Below, piece by piece: positions 16,501 to 26,900 of a DNA stretch of 64,000 bases. A program made the translations under genes and the position numbers. Each line of letters opens with the position of its first letter. Position 1 is the first letter of the stretch. The notes beneath the pieces are model-generated. The model had not been told where the DNA came from. It saw nothing but the letters and a program-made list of their open reading frames with translations, and searched no databases. This DNA is from Actinophytocola xinjiangensis. GTDB lineage: Bacteria > Actinomycetota > Actinomycetes > Mycobacteriales > Pseudonocardiaceae. Where the stretch lies: the NCBI RefSeq assembly GCF_001921215.1, contig NZ_MSIF01000006.1, positions 186,001 through 250,000 on the forward strand. Direction: 5' to 3'.

Positions 16501-18352
16501 GCGCGACAAGAAAAAGAAGAAGCGCTCCCTGGACGCCGCGCTGCGCGAGGCCACCCGCCTGCTGAAGGACAACGAGGCGACGCCGGAGAGCATCAAGCGC
16601 AAGCTTCCCGCCATCAAACGGCGGCACAAGCTCAGGTCGATCCAGCTCAAGAAAATCGGCAAGGACTCCTACGCGATCCGGCTCTCCATCAACCCGGAGG
16701 CGCAGACCCGGCCGGAGGAGCTGTTCCCCTACGAGATCGCCAGGGCCAAGGGCGAGTTCACCATCAGCAGGCGCGAAGGCGCCTTCGAACAGCTCAGCCC
16801 GCACCACATCCCGATGGAAGGGCTCGACCGCCGGACCGGCTTCGTCATCACCATCGCGGCCATCCCCGACGAGGTGACCAAGAAGCCGGACATCGCCACG
16901 CGGTACCTCACCGCGGGCTGGGAGGGCGGCGCCAAGGACATCGCGGCGGCACGGACCGCGGTCGTCATCGGTGTCAACGGGCTCGAACACCTGGACCCGG
17001 CGAAGGGCAAGAAAGAGATCAGCACTGCCGTCGGGGACGTGAAGAAGACGCCCGAGCTCCTCCTGGCCGTGTTCGGGTTCATCTGGACACCGAGGTGGGT
17101 CAAACGCGGCACGCAGGACACGGTCCCCTTCTCCGAGGTCCGCTCGGCCTACAACGACCTCCAGGACGCGGACCTGCGGAAGTTCGCCGAGAACAACGAG
17201 AAGGGCCTGCGGGACAAGAAGGCGCTGCCGTACGGCCTCTTCCGCCAGGAGGTGCTCAACTCGTCCTACACCGACCAGGCGGTGAGCGTGCTCAAGGACA
17301 TGAACGACGCGGTGTACGTCGTGGGTCAGGACGCCGACACCGGGGTCGCGGCCAAGAACGCGATGGGTGTGCTCGCCGCGTACAAGAAGGTGCTCGACGA
17401 GATGGCAGAGGACCCGCTGCTCGTCGTCGGCGGCTACCACTTCGCCGGGTACCAGTGGGCCGGCCGGGGAGCCAAGCGCAAGGAGCAGCTGACCGTCCAG
17501 TTCAACGAGATCGACCGGGCCGCCCGGATCGCGATCAACGAGAAGTACCCGCAGATGCTCTACCCGACCGAACCCAACATGCTGATCAAGGCGTTCGAGA
17601 ACCGCGCGGGCCGCCTCCGCGGCATCTTCCAGGACACCAGGGCCAGGGCGCTGATGGCGGCACAGGGCGAGATCTACGGCATCGGCGCCGCCGAGGGCCG
17701 CTTCCTGCGCAACAAGCTGATGGAGGTCTTCGGTCCCGACTTCACGATCGTCTTCGTGCCGGAGGTGAGCACCGTGACGAGCCCGGCACCCGGCGACGTC
17801 GCGCGCCGCCTGGAACAGACCCCAGCCCACGTCCGCGCCGCACAACGGGGCAAGGAGCTCACCCCCGACGCCTCGGGCAAACCCGAGGAGACCGGCACTA
17901 TCCGCCGCGCACACAGCGCCTACGCGATGATCATGCAGTCGCAGACCATGCTCAGCGCCGTGAACCTCGCCAGGGAGTTCACCATGGCCACACCGGGACT
18001 GGCCGGGCTGACCAGGAGCGGGCAGGAGAAGTTCAGAGGCGACCTCCAGGACAAGATCTTCACCCACGTCGAGGACGTCGTGCTGCTGATGGCGGACAAG
18101 CCGAAGCTGACCGCGAGCAGCCCGGAGATCCAGGCCCAGCTGGGCAAGCTCCGCGACGCCGTCGCCACTCTCGCCGACGGACTGCCCGCGCGCGGACGGG
18201 AGGCCGCGCAGGAGGCCCTCGCCAAGGCCGACGAGTTGGCCAAGGGCATCATCAACGCCATGACGGTCGATGAGCTCAAGAGCGTCTGGCGCCCGCTGAG
18301 CAGTCTGCTGAAGACGATCGACCGCGAACGGCGCAGGCGCGAAAGAGGGTAG
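13574..18352 (+). CDS. Giant eCIS-associated/polymorphic-toxin-like protein
   Basis: About 1592 residues from ATG 13574 (a GTG at 13493 adds a non-protein-like leader). The N-terminus carries the AGNAAVTAAM and VGNQAVAAQ motifs typical of cargo linked to extracellular contractile injection systems. A Lys/Ala/Glu-rich coiled region follows (to about 650). The central block has hydrophobic helices (LVSGVGGGLRLFMKDAGRYL, LNWPTIRARL, GVTWIVSLFNPASAFIRAC, LIGALAALLGIGGIGGRV) that I recognise from large DUF4157-type proteins of eCIS loci. Then come a strongly basic Arg/Lys linker (about 925-995) and a C-terminal part of some 600 residues, the place of a variable effector domain, which I do not recognise. 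No signal peptide. A possible immunity gene starts two bases later. Confidence 0.6.
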   Translation: MPQPVKIRTSRPAKAVSPAPDVAALADVRGPQGGTAMESGPAAVVAARARAGNAAVTAAMGGLPRGAKPDASGWAGQMLLAGQNLVGNQAVAAQATAPPEQRQQPAKQRQQPAKQQKPKPVRKAKAPPAPAPGKKDTGQVSARGDKETKEEAAGARSPGEDPKFQALKKDVGAKKRRIGTSHPPAATEADAAQGAAAAPDDDQEARGKAAHAEDMDAAQPKEFDKASFIAAVEKAIKDRAPKNLDEADNFGDSGKAEEVKTEVQGKVGEGKDAAACEIADTTAATPQPAPDAKAVVPLAADKVPGKPGVPNPNQAAPDVLPPSATDMSAGPKKVNDQMAAAGVTEEQLSFTKSKEKSFDKAVGDKKEMEAHSKAAPKQLRAGESRELKKVKGAAAQNGTAAMGGMHATRVNCGRQVTTGKEGTKGRDEDKRAQVTALLQKVFDDTKSDVEKTLADLDKKVDDQFTKGEKRARDRFTDEHTRGMDEYKDRRYSGLTGKARWVKDLFADLPEEANRIYERARDNYLTAMRQVISDVADIVVGELKKAKDRIAKGRKELKDALDRLPKDLKAIGKEAAADFEGQFDSLQDSVNDKGTQLVDALATRYTDAVKAVDEEIAAEKEKNKGLVSKAAAAIGGVINTIKELGRLLMGVLRKAASAVGLILRDPIGFLGRLVSGVGGGLRLFMKDAGRYLQQGVLAWLLGSGVGGGLQLPATFDILGILVMIAGLLGLNWPTIRARLSRKVSPKTMAAAETGKDAIPIVVEVKKRGVAGMWTDLRSRVGDLKKDLIGKLVQYLLPTIIIAGVTWIVSLFNPASAFIRACKMIIDIVRFIVTQARQIIEFVNAVLDAVIAIARGAANVAGLVVRALARSIPVLIGALAALLGIGGIGGRVKQIFHQIARPVKRAIDWVIDKIGGLLKKLGVKLKPKVKPKKKRPDKPRRPARDRTRRRRRRDDDRRGPRKRRPDRRRDRRRDKRDARDKKKKKRSLDAALREATRLLKDNEATPESIKRKLPAIKRRHKLRSIQLKKIGKDSYAIRLSINPEAQTRPEELFPYEIARAKGEFTISRREGAFEQLSPHHIPMEGLDRRTGFVITIAAIPDEVTKKPDIATRYLTAGWEGGAKDIAAARTAVVIGVNGLEHLDPAKGKKEISTAVGDVKKTPELLLAVFGFIWTPRWVKRGTQDTVPFSEVRSAYNDLQDADLRKFAENNEKGLRDKKALPYGLFRQEVLNSSYTDQAVSVLKDMNDAVYVVGQDADTGVAAKNAMGVLAAYKKVLDEMAEDPLLVVGGYHFAGYQWAGRGAKRKEQLTVQFNEIDRAARIAINEKYPQMLYPTEPNMLIKAFENRAGRLRGIFQDTRARALMAAQGEIYGIGAAEGRFLRNKLMEVFGPDFTIVFVPEVSTVTSPAPGDVARRLEQTPAHVRAAQRGKELTPDASGKPEETGTIRRAHSAYAMIMQSQTMLSAVNLAREFTMATPGLAGLTRSGQEKFRGDLQDKIFTHVEDVVLLMADKPKLTASSPEIQAQLGKLRDAVATLADGLPARGREAAQEALAKADELAKGIINAMTVDELKSVWRPLSSLLKTIDRERRRRERG

Positions 18353-18354
18353 CG

Positions 18355-18978
18355 GTGAACATTGACAACCTCCGCGCGGCGGCGTCGCGGGACGACTACC
18401 CTTCGATGGCGCGCCTGGCGCGGGCGCTGTACGGGACCGGCCTCGGCCCCCGCGAGGTTCTGCGCGAGTGCTACGGCGTCGACCTCCCCGACGAGTTCTT
18501 CCTGCTGTACGAGGCCGACCCGGAACTGTTGTTCCACTTCACCAACCAGCCGGCGAAACTGGCCACGCCGCTCGACCGCGGCGGCCCGCCCGAGCCGAAC
18601 CCGATGAGCAAGAACGAACGGGACGTCGTGGCCCGCGACCCGGATCTCCTGCCGATCGTGCAGTGCGTCAACGACCGGGCCGGTTTCGGCGGCAAGTTCC
18701 TCTGCTACCGCCTCAGCGAGCTCGAGGCGGGCCGGCCGACCGTCTTCGTCGTCGAGTACTACCCGACAGCGGACAGCCCGGTCACGCGCGCCGCGGACTC
18801 ACTGCTCGCGGGCCTGCACGCGCACCACACCGCGCACCTCGCCTGGCTCGAGAAAGAAGACCGCGCCACGGCGAGCCACAGCGGCGGCGGCACGGTGACC
18901 GAGGAATCACTCACAGTAGCCCAGGAGTTCCTCGTGGAGATCGAAGACCTGCGACGGCGACTCAGCCGACCCCACTGA
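18355..18978 (+). CDS. Unknown protein, possible immunity partner of the giant protein
   Basis: 207 residues from a GTG two bases after the stop of the large gene, with AGAGGG upstream. Acidic soluble protein without signal or membrane segment. LARALYGTGLGPREVLRECY and LPDEFFLLYEADPELLFHFT resemble the start of SMI1/KNR4 (SUKH)-like proteins, but I cannot confirm the family. A helical C-terminus (EESLTVAQEFLVEIEDLRRR) closes it. Tight coupling to a polymorphic-toxin-like gene suggests an immunity or chaperone role (inference). Confidence 0.6.
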   Translation: MNIDNLRAAASRDDYPSMARLARALYGTGLGPREVLRECYGVDLPDEFFLLYEADPELLFHFTNQPAKLATPLDRGGPPEPNPMSKNERDVVARDPDLLPIVQCVNDRAGFGGKFLCYRLSELEAGRPTVFVVEYYPTADSPVTRAADSLLAGLHAHHTAHLAWLEKEDRATASHSGGGTVTEESLTVAQEFLVEIEDLRRRLSRPH

Positions 18979-19221
18979 CAGTGGTGTGGATGCCGGGAGC
19001 GGATCGACACCGCGCTACCGCCACTTCAGCTCGTGGACAAGGAGCTTGGAGCAAAGCTGCCGTGCTGAGCACCCTCGCGCGTTTCGCCTCGGCGGTACTG
19101 GACGACCTTGCCGCCGATGGCCACGGCGGAGCCGGACGGGTCGGTCGCCGTCGCGCGGTGACGCGCCAGCTTCCGATCACAGTCCTACAATCCTCGCGGC
19201 GTATGCGGGATATGGCGCTGG
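18979..19221. other. Gene-free stretch between immunity-like gene and transposase remnant
   Basis: No convincing coding region, RNA gene or repeat is visible. Together with the transposase remnant and the cellulase leader it makes a 568-base non-coding interval (18979-19546). It is probably decayed sequence at the edge of the eCIS-like cargo locus. Confidence 0.4.
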
Positions 19222-19375
19222 TCAACGTTGGACGGGATTTCGGCGAAATGTGCGGAGATTTCGCCGGTGGTCATTCCTTTCGCATACAGCGACAGCACGA
19301 TTTCGTCCACCACCGTGAGCCGCCGTTGCTTTTTCTTCACGATCCGCGGTTCGAACGTGCTCTCCAGCTCACACT
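19222..19375 (-). pseudogene. IS256-family transposase fragment
   Basis: The minus strand encodes ESTFEPRIVKKKQRRLT followed by VVDEIVLSLYAKGMTTGE and ISAHFAEI, the conserved internal segment of IS256 (mutator) transposases. Both ends are lost: the upstream frame diverges before ELESTF and the downstream frame diverges after FAEIPSN. No terminal repeats remain. It marks past transposition between the eCIS-like cargo locus and the cellulase region. Confidence 0.75.
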
Positions 19376-19486
19376 GGCCCTGCGGCCAGGTCGTACCCAG
19401 CGGGTGTCGCCCGGCTCCAGTTGAGGACCGCCCTCGCTCGGATCAATCCGACTCTTGCGGAGACGAAAGCACCGACCTAGGCTCAT

Positions 19487-19500
19487 TGGGAGCGCTCCCA
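19487..19500 (+). promoter_or_regulatory. CebR operator upstream of GH9 cellulase
   Basis: A perfect 14-base palindrome TGGGAGCGCTCCCA, identical to the established binding site of the LacI-family cello-oligosaccharide repressor CebR/CelR. It ends 46 bases before the cellulase ATG. Expected effect: repression lifted by cellobiose or cellotriose. Confidence 0.93.
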
Positions 19501-19546
19501 GAGCATCTCGCCAACCGTCACCGCAGACGGAGGAGATCCAGTCCCC

Positions 19547-22432
19547 ATGAGATCGCTGTTCCCTGCCCGGCGACGCCTTCGCGCCTCCGCCGCCCTTGCC
19601 CTGGCCGTCTTCGTGGCCACGTTCACCTCCGGTTCCGCCCAGGCCGCGAACTACGAGCGGATTCTCAACGGCACCTTCAGCGCGGGTACGGCCGAGCCGT
19701 GGTGGGCGAGCGCCGGAGTGACCAACCGACTCGTCGACGGCGAGCTGTGCGCCTCGGTCACCGGCGGCACGACGAACCCGTGGGACGCCCTGATCGGCCA
19801 GAACGGAGTGCCGTTCGAGGCCGGGCAGCAGTACACGATGTCCTTCGACGCCTACGCCACCACGCCCCAGCGCATCGCGGCCAACGCGGGTGAAGGGGTC
19901 AGCCCGTACCGGACGATCGCCCGGCACGAGGTCCAGCTGACCACGAGCAAGCAGAAGCACACCTTCACGTTCACCTCACAGCTGGACTTCCCGGATTCGG
20001 GCAACGGCCAGATCACCTTCCAGCTCGGCGGCAACACGGCGAACAACACCGTCTGCGTGGACAACATCTCCCTGGTCGGCGGCGTGATCCCGCCCGGCGG
20101 GCCCGGCGCGCCGACGAAGAAGGTCCAGGTCGACCAGGTCGCGTACGTACCGGGTCTGCCCAAGCACGCCACCCTCGTGTCCGGTGCGACCACCCCGCAG
20201 ACCTGGGTGCTGAAGAACTCCGCCGGCACGACCGTGGCCACAGGCCAGAGCACGCCGAAGGGCGTCGACGGGCTGTCCGGCGACCCGGTGCACCTGATCG
20301 ACTTCTCGTCCTACGACACGGTGGGCACTGGGTACACGCTGACCGTCGATGGGGAAACCAGTTTCCCGTTCGGCATTTCCGCCGACCCGATCAGGGAACT
20401 GCGTTACGACTCGCTGGCGTTCTTCTACCACCAGCGCAGCGGCATCGCGATCGACGCGCAGTACGTCGACGCCGCGTACGCGCGGCCTGCCGGCCACCTC
20501 AACGTCGCGCCCAACCAGGGCGACAACACCGTGTCCTGCCGGTCCGGCCTGAACTGTGGCTACACGCTGGACGTGCGCGGCGGCTGGTACGACGCGGGAG
20601 ACCACGGCAAGTACGTCGTCAACGGCGGTATCTCGGCGTGGCAGGTGCTCAACACCTACGAGCGCGCACAGCTGATCGGCGACGCCGCCGCACTGGGCGA
20701 CGGCAAGCTCGCCATCCCGGAGAAGGCCAACGGGGTGCCCGACATCCTCGACGAGGCCCGCTGGGAGGTCGAGTTCCTGCTGAAGATGCAGGCGCCGGAC
20801 GGCATGGTGCACCACAAGGTCCACGACGAGAACTGGACCGCCCTGCCCACGCTGCCCCACCAGGACAGCCAGCCCCGCCGGCTGTCCGCGACCAGCACCG
20901 CGGCGACACTGAACACGGCGGCGGTCGCGGCGCAGGCAGCCCGCATCTGGAAGACCATCGACCCGGCGTTCTCGGCCAGGGCGCTGGCCTCGGCGACGAA
21001 GGCGTACACGGCGGCGAAGGCGAACCCGAACAAGATCGCGGACCCGAACGACAGCACCGGCGGGGGCGCGTACTCCGACACCACCCTCACCGACGAGTTC
21101 TACTGGGCCGCCGCGGAACTGTACGCGACGACCAGCGAGGCCGGCTACCGCGCGGACGTGACCGGCTCGACCCTCTACAAGGGAGTGTCGATCAACGACC
21201 GGGGCTACGACTGGGGTTACACCGGTCCGCTCGGTGACATCACGCTCGCACTGGTGCCCACCGGTCTGCCCGCGGCGGACGTCGAGGCGATCAGGGCGGC
21301 GTTCGTGGCCGCCGCCGACAAGCACCTGAACCAGATGGCGTCGCAGGGTTACCCCGCGCCGTACCGGGAGCCGGACGGCACCTACGTCTGGGGCTCGAAC
21401 GGCCTGGTCGCCAACAACGCTTCGGTGCTCGCGCTCGCGCACGACTTCACCGGCGCGGCCAAGTACCGCGATGGCGTGTACGAGGCGCTGCACTACCTGT
21501 TCGGCCGCAACCCGGTGAGCTACTCCTACGTCAGCGGGTATGGCGGGCAACCGGTGCGCAACGTCCACCACCGGCACTGGGCCAACCAGCTCGACCCGAC
21601 CCTGCCCACCGCTCCTGCCGGCGCACTCTCCGGTGGCCCGAACAGCGGGTTGCAGGACCCCGTCGCGGAACGCATGCTCCAGGGCTGCAAGCCACAGAAG
21701 TGCTTCGTGGACCACATCGAGGCGTACTCGCTCAACGAGGTCACCATCAACTGGAACTCGGCGCTGGCGTGGATCGCCAACTGGGCCGCGGAGAAGTCGG
21801 CCTCGCCGGTCCCGCCCGACAGCACTCCCCCGACCACGCCGGGCACCCCGGTGGCCGCCAACGTCACCGCGACGGGCGCGACGCTGACCTGGACCGCGTC
21901 CAGCGACCAGGAGAGCGGAGTCAGCAGCTACGACGTCATCTCAGTCGAGGGCGAGACCCGGCGGGTGATCACCACCGTCGGCGGCACGTCCGCGACGCTG
22001 ACCGGGTTGGCGCCGAACACCGCGTACCGGCTCGCCGTGCAGGCCCGCAACGGGGCGGGACTCACGTCCGCGCTCTCCGGGGCGGTCTCGGTGACCACCG
22101 CACCGGACGGCCAGACGTACTGCAGGATCGTCTACCAGGCGACCGGATGGAGCACCGGACTGACCGGGAACGCCACCATCACCAACACCAGCGGTACGAA
22201 CTGGGACACGTGGACACTGCGCTTCACCTGGCCAGGCACCCAGAGGATCACCGAGGGGTGGTCGGCGACCTGGACGCAGACCGGCGCCGCGGTCACCGCG
22301 ACGCCCCTGTCGTGGAACAGCGCGGTGTCGGCCGGCGGTTCGGTGCAGGTCGGGTTCAACGCCTCGTCGTCCCCGCCGCACGCGGAGCCGACCGACTTCA
22401 CGGTCAACGGACAGCCCTGCTCGAGGGCCTGA
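19547..22432 (+). CDS. Secreted GH9 endoglucanase, CBM4/9-Ig-GH9-Fn3-CBM2
   Basis: 961 residues. Domains in order: signal peptide (1-33, ending GSAQA), a CBM4/9-type carbohydrate-binding module (about 34-180), a CelD-type N-terminal Ig-like domain (about 196-285, VDQVAYVPGLPKHATLV), the GH9 catalytic domain (about 290-745), a fibronectin type III domain (about 760-850) and a C-terminal CBM2 (about 860-961, with C-x-IVYQATGWSTG and terminal Cys). The catalytic GGWYDAGDHGKYV motif (near residue 345, the two Asp acting as base) and NEVTINWN (near 730, the acid Glu) are both intact. It hydrolyses beta-1,4-glucan in cellulose. An excellent CebR box precedes the gene and GGAGG lies before the ATG. 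Confidence 0.95.
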   Translation: MRSLFPARRRLRASAALALAVFVATFTSGSAQAANYERILNGTFSAGTAEPWWASAGVTNRLVDGELCASVTGGTTNPWDALIGQNGVPFEAGQQYTMSFDAYATTPQRIAANAGEGVSPYRTIARHEVQLTTSKQKHTFTFTSQLDFPDSGNGQITFQLGGNTANNTVCVDNISLVGGVIPPGGPGAPTKKVQVDQVAYVPGLPKHATLVSGATTPQTWVLKNSAGTTVATGQSTPKGVDGLSGDPVHLIDFSSYDTVGTGYTLTVDGETSFPFGISADPIRELRYDSLAFFYHQRSGIAIDAQYVDAAYARPAGHLNVAPNQGDNTVSCRSGLNCGYTLDVRGGWYDAGDHGKYVVNGGISAWQVLNTYERAQLIGDAAALGDGKLAIPEKANGVPDILDEARWEVEFLLKMQAPDGMVHHKVHDENWTALPTLPHQDSQPRRLSATSTAATLNTAAVAAQAARIWKTIDPAFSARALASATKAYTAAKANPNKIADPNDSTGGGAYSDTTLTDEFYWAAAELYATTSEAGYRADVTGSTLYKGVSINDRGYDWGYTGPLGDITLALVPTGLPAADVEAIRAAFVAAADKHLNQMASQGYPAPYREPDGTYVWGSNGLVANNASVLALAHDFTGAAKYRDGVYEALHYLFGRNPVSYSYVSGYGGQPVRNVHHRHWANQLDPTLPTAPAGALSGGPNSGLQDPVAERMLQGCKPQKCFVDHIEAYSLNEVTINWNSALAWIANWAAEKSASPVPPDSTPPTTPGTPVAANVTATGATLTWTASSDQESGVSSYDVISVEGETRRVITTVGGTSATLTGLAPNTAYRLAVQARNGAGLTSALSGAVSVTTAPDGQTYCRIVYQATGWSTGLTGNATITNTSGTNWDTWTLRFTWPGTQRITEGWSATWTQTGAAVTATPLSWNSAVSAGGSVQVGFNASSSPPHAEPTDFTVNGQPCSRA

Positions 22433-22459
22433 CCCCGAGGCACGCACACACGTCGAAAC

Positions 22460-22486
22460 GCCGCGATGAGTACGACTCATCGCGGC
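22460..22486. terminator. Hairpin between cellulase and esterase genes
   Basis: GCCGCGATGAGT, three bases, then its exact reverse complement: a 12-base perfect stem beginning 28 bases after the cellulase stop. There is no T-run, as is usual for high-GC actinomycete terminators. It ends 15 bases before the next ATG, so it might also influence translation or act as an operator. Confidence 0.6.
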
Positions 22487-22492
22487 GGATAG

Positions 22493-23791
<1,299 letters not shown>

Positions 23792-23899
23792 CCGGACCGG
23801 CGGGCGCCCACCGTGGGCACCGCGGTCGGCTGCCGCACAGCGGCCCCGAAACCATTTCCGGTGCAACTTCCGGAATCGCGCCTCACGGCGGGACGAATG

Positions 23900-23910
23900 C
23901 GAAACTTTCG
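23900..23910. promoter_or_regulatory. Palindrome CGAAACTTTCG upstream of alpha-glucuronidase
   Basis: A perfect odd palindrome (CGAAA-C-TTTCG) 47 bases before the GH67 start. Its shape is like operators of LacI/ROK-type repressors of xylan genes in actinomycetes, as I recall them. A related pair of arms (ATCGAAACT...AGTTTCGAT) occurs downstream of the gene at 27482-27505. Regulator not in the window. Confidence 0.4.
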
Positions 23911-23956
23911 AGACAGGTCAACGCGCTTCGACATGGCCCTGGAGGAGGAATCCGTG

Positions 23957-26900
23957 ATGGGCACAGGTGCAGGCCCCCGGCAGTGCCGTGGAATTCCCGT
24001 GTTGTTCGTGGCGTTCCTGATGCTCGTCGGGTTGCTGCCGGGGACGTCAGCGGCCGCGGCCCCGGTGCCGGAGGACCCCTACGGTGACGGCTACGACGGC
24101 TCGAGCATGTGGATGCGGTACCCACGGGTCGACGATCCGGGTTTGCTTCGTCGGTACCGGGAGGCGATCAGCACGGTCGTCGTGGAGAACGCCGGCCGGA
24201 ACAAGGCGCACCGGCACACGCCGAACCTGACCATGGCGACGGGATCGGCCGAACGGCTGGTGGAGACCACTCTTGAGGCTGCCAGGAACGAGCTGACCAG
24301 GGGTCTTGGCGGGCTGCTGGACCGCGACGTCCCGGTGTGGTCCGACCGGGGCGGTCAGGTTCCCGACGGCGCCGTGGTCGTGGGGACCCGGGACAGCTCG
24401 ACGGTCGTGCGCCGGTACGTCTCCGCGCGCGATCTGGCGTCGGTCGGTGCCGAGGGCTACCTCATCCGTTCGGTCTCACGGGGCCGGCACGAGGTCACCG
24501 TCATCGCCGCCAACACCGACGTCGGAGCGCTGTACGGGACGTTCGCCTTCCTGCGGCACCTGCAGACACAGCGGCCCATCGCGAACCTGAACATCTCCGG
24601 CTCGCCCAAGGTCGAACACCGCCACCTGAACTACTGGGAGACCGAGCGCCTCTACGCCGGCAACGACGAGTTGGGGGACGGCGGGCTGGGCGGCGAGACC
24701 GGAGCGATCTTCAACTTCGCCGCCACCGGAGCCAGCGCCCACCTGAACCTGCCGGTCATCCTCGACCGCTACATCGTGGCGGCGCGGGCGTTGGCGTCCG
24801 TGGGGATCACCGGCATCACGATCAACAACGTCAACGCCAACCCCGTCTACCTCACGCGCGCCTACATCCAGCAGGAAGCCGCGCTCGCCGACGCCCTGCG
24901 CCCCTACGGCATCAGGTTGGCGGTGTCGGCCAACTACGCGGCACCGCTGGACCAGCGGTTCGCGCCGGACACCCTGACGAGGGAGCAGTTGGACCCGACG
25001 AGCACGGAGTTCCAGGGCTGGTGGAACCGGCGCGCCCGCGAACTGCAGGCGGCCATACCGGATTTCATCGGTTTCACCGTGAAGGCCAACTCCGAAGGGC
25101 AGCCGGGACCGCAGGATCACGGCAAGGACCACGGGGACGGCGCCAACGGCCTCGCGGCGGCGGTGGCACCCCTGGGAATGACGATCTTCTGGCGAACCTT
25201 CGTCTACAACCCTGATGTGGACACCGACCGGCTGAAGAGGGCGTATCTGGAGTTCGCACCGATCGACGACGAACCTCAGCCGGACGGAACGAGGGGCCGG
25301 TTCGCGGACAACGTCTTCCTCCAGACGAAGAACGGTCCTCTGGACTTCCAGGCGAGGGAGCCGATCCACCCGATGTTCGGCCGCATGGAGAACACCAACC
25401 AGGCGATCGAGCTGCAGATCACCCAGGAGTACACCGGCCAGGGCACGATGCTCACCTACCTGGGGCCCATGTGGGAGGAGGTGCTGACGACCGACACGTA
25501 TGCCACCGACAGGCAGGGGCGGTTGCTGGACAAGCGCCGGGTGGGCAACATCGTCGACGGTTCCGCACAGGGCCACCGGGACACCGCCGTCGTCGGTGTG
25601 GCCAACCTGGGCAACGCCGACAACCTGACCGGACACCATTTCTCCCAGGCCAACCTGTTCGCCTTCGGCCGCCTGGCGTGGGACTGGACGCTGGACGCGG
25701 AGGACATCGCGACGGACTGGGTCCGGATGACGTGGAACAACCGCGACGACGTGGTCGAGACCATCGTCGCGATGATGATGGGCTCGTGGGAGGCGCTGGT
25801 GAGCTACCAGACGCCGCTGGGCATCGGGCACCAGTTCGAGTTCAGCAACCCGGCCGACCACTACGGACCCGGGCCCTCGGTGTGGTTCGGCAACGACGAC
25901 TGGAGCCCGGTCCACTACAACAAGGCGGACAGCGTCGGGCTGGGGTATGACCGGTCACCCACCGGCAGCGACCTCGCCGCGCAGTACTTCCCCACCCTGG
26001 CGGCGAAGTACGGCGACATCGACACCGTTCCGGAGAACCTGATGATGTGGTTCCACCACGTGCCGTGGGACCACCGGATGCGCAGCGGCCGGATCTTCTG
26101 GGACGAGCTGGTCCACCGCTACCAGATGGGCGTGCAGTATGTGACCGGGATGCGGCACACGTGGGACGCGCTCGAACCGTACCTCGATGCCCGGCGCTTC
26201 GCCGAGGTCAGGGCGAAGCTCGCCAAGCACGAAGCCGACGCCGCCGACTGGCGGGACACCTGCGTGAACTACTGGCAGGAGTTCAGCGGCAGGCCCGTCC
26301 CGGTGGACGGCGGTCCGCTGTCGATCACGATCGACGTGGGCGGGCGCACGTTCGGCGGGTTCGACCTGTCCGCCGCGTCCTACCCGATTCCCGTGGCCGC
26401 GGGCGCTTCGCCACACGTCACGCACGTGTCCACGGCCGACACCGCGGCCCGGTACGAGATCATCTCGCAGCCGGCCGGTGTGCCGGGGCGGGCCGTCGTG
26501 CGAGTCACCAAGAACGACTTCTTCGGTCCGCTGGTGAAGGACCACGTCTTCACCATGGTGCGCGACACGACGCTCGAGAGCCTGACGGTGAACGGCTCGG
26601 CGCTCGCGTCGTTCCGGGCGGACGTCCTCGCGTACAACGCGGTGCTGCCGGCCGATGCGGGTTCGGTCCCGGCGGTGGCGGCGGTCGCGAGCGATCCCGC
26701 CGCCACGGTCGCCGTCGAGCAGGCGAGCACACCCACCGGGCAGGCGACGGTGACTGTCACGAACGGTGAGACGTCCACTGTGTACACCGTCCGGTTCCCC
26801 ACGGCGATCACCGGAAGCGACGAGTTCACCTCGTCCGAGTTGGGAGCCCAGTGGCACTGGGTGCGCGAGGACGCCGGCAGGTGGCGTCCCGGGGACGGCG

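Noticed and set aside
15323-18067. Minus-strand open frame of 914 codons opposite the giant cargo-like gene
   Set aside because: Arises from codon bias of the plus-strand gene; its composition (His/Asp/Arg/Val-rich without hydrophobic core pattern) is not protein-like.
23813-23956. Longer N-terminus for the alpha-glucuronidase
   Set aside because: The extension is not protein-like and would bury the signal peptide; the ATG at 23957 has a strong ribosome site.
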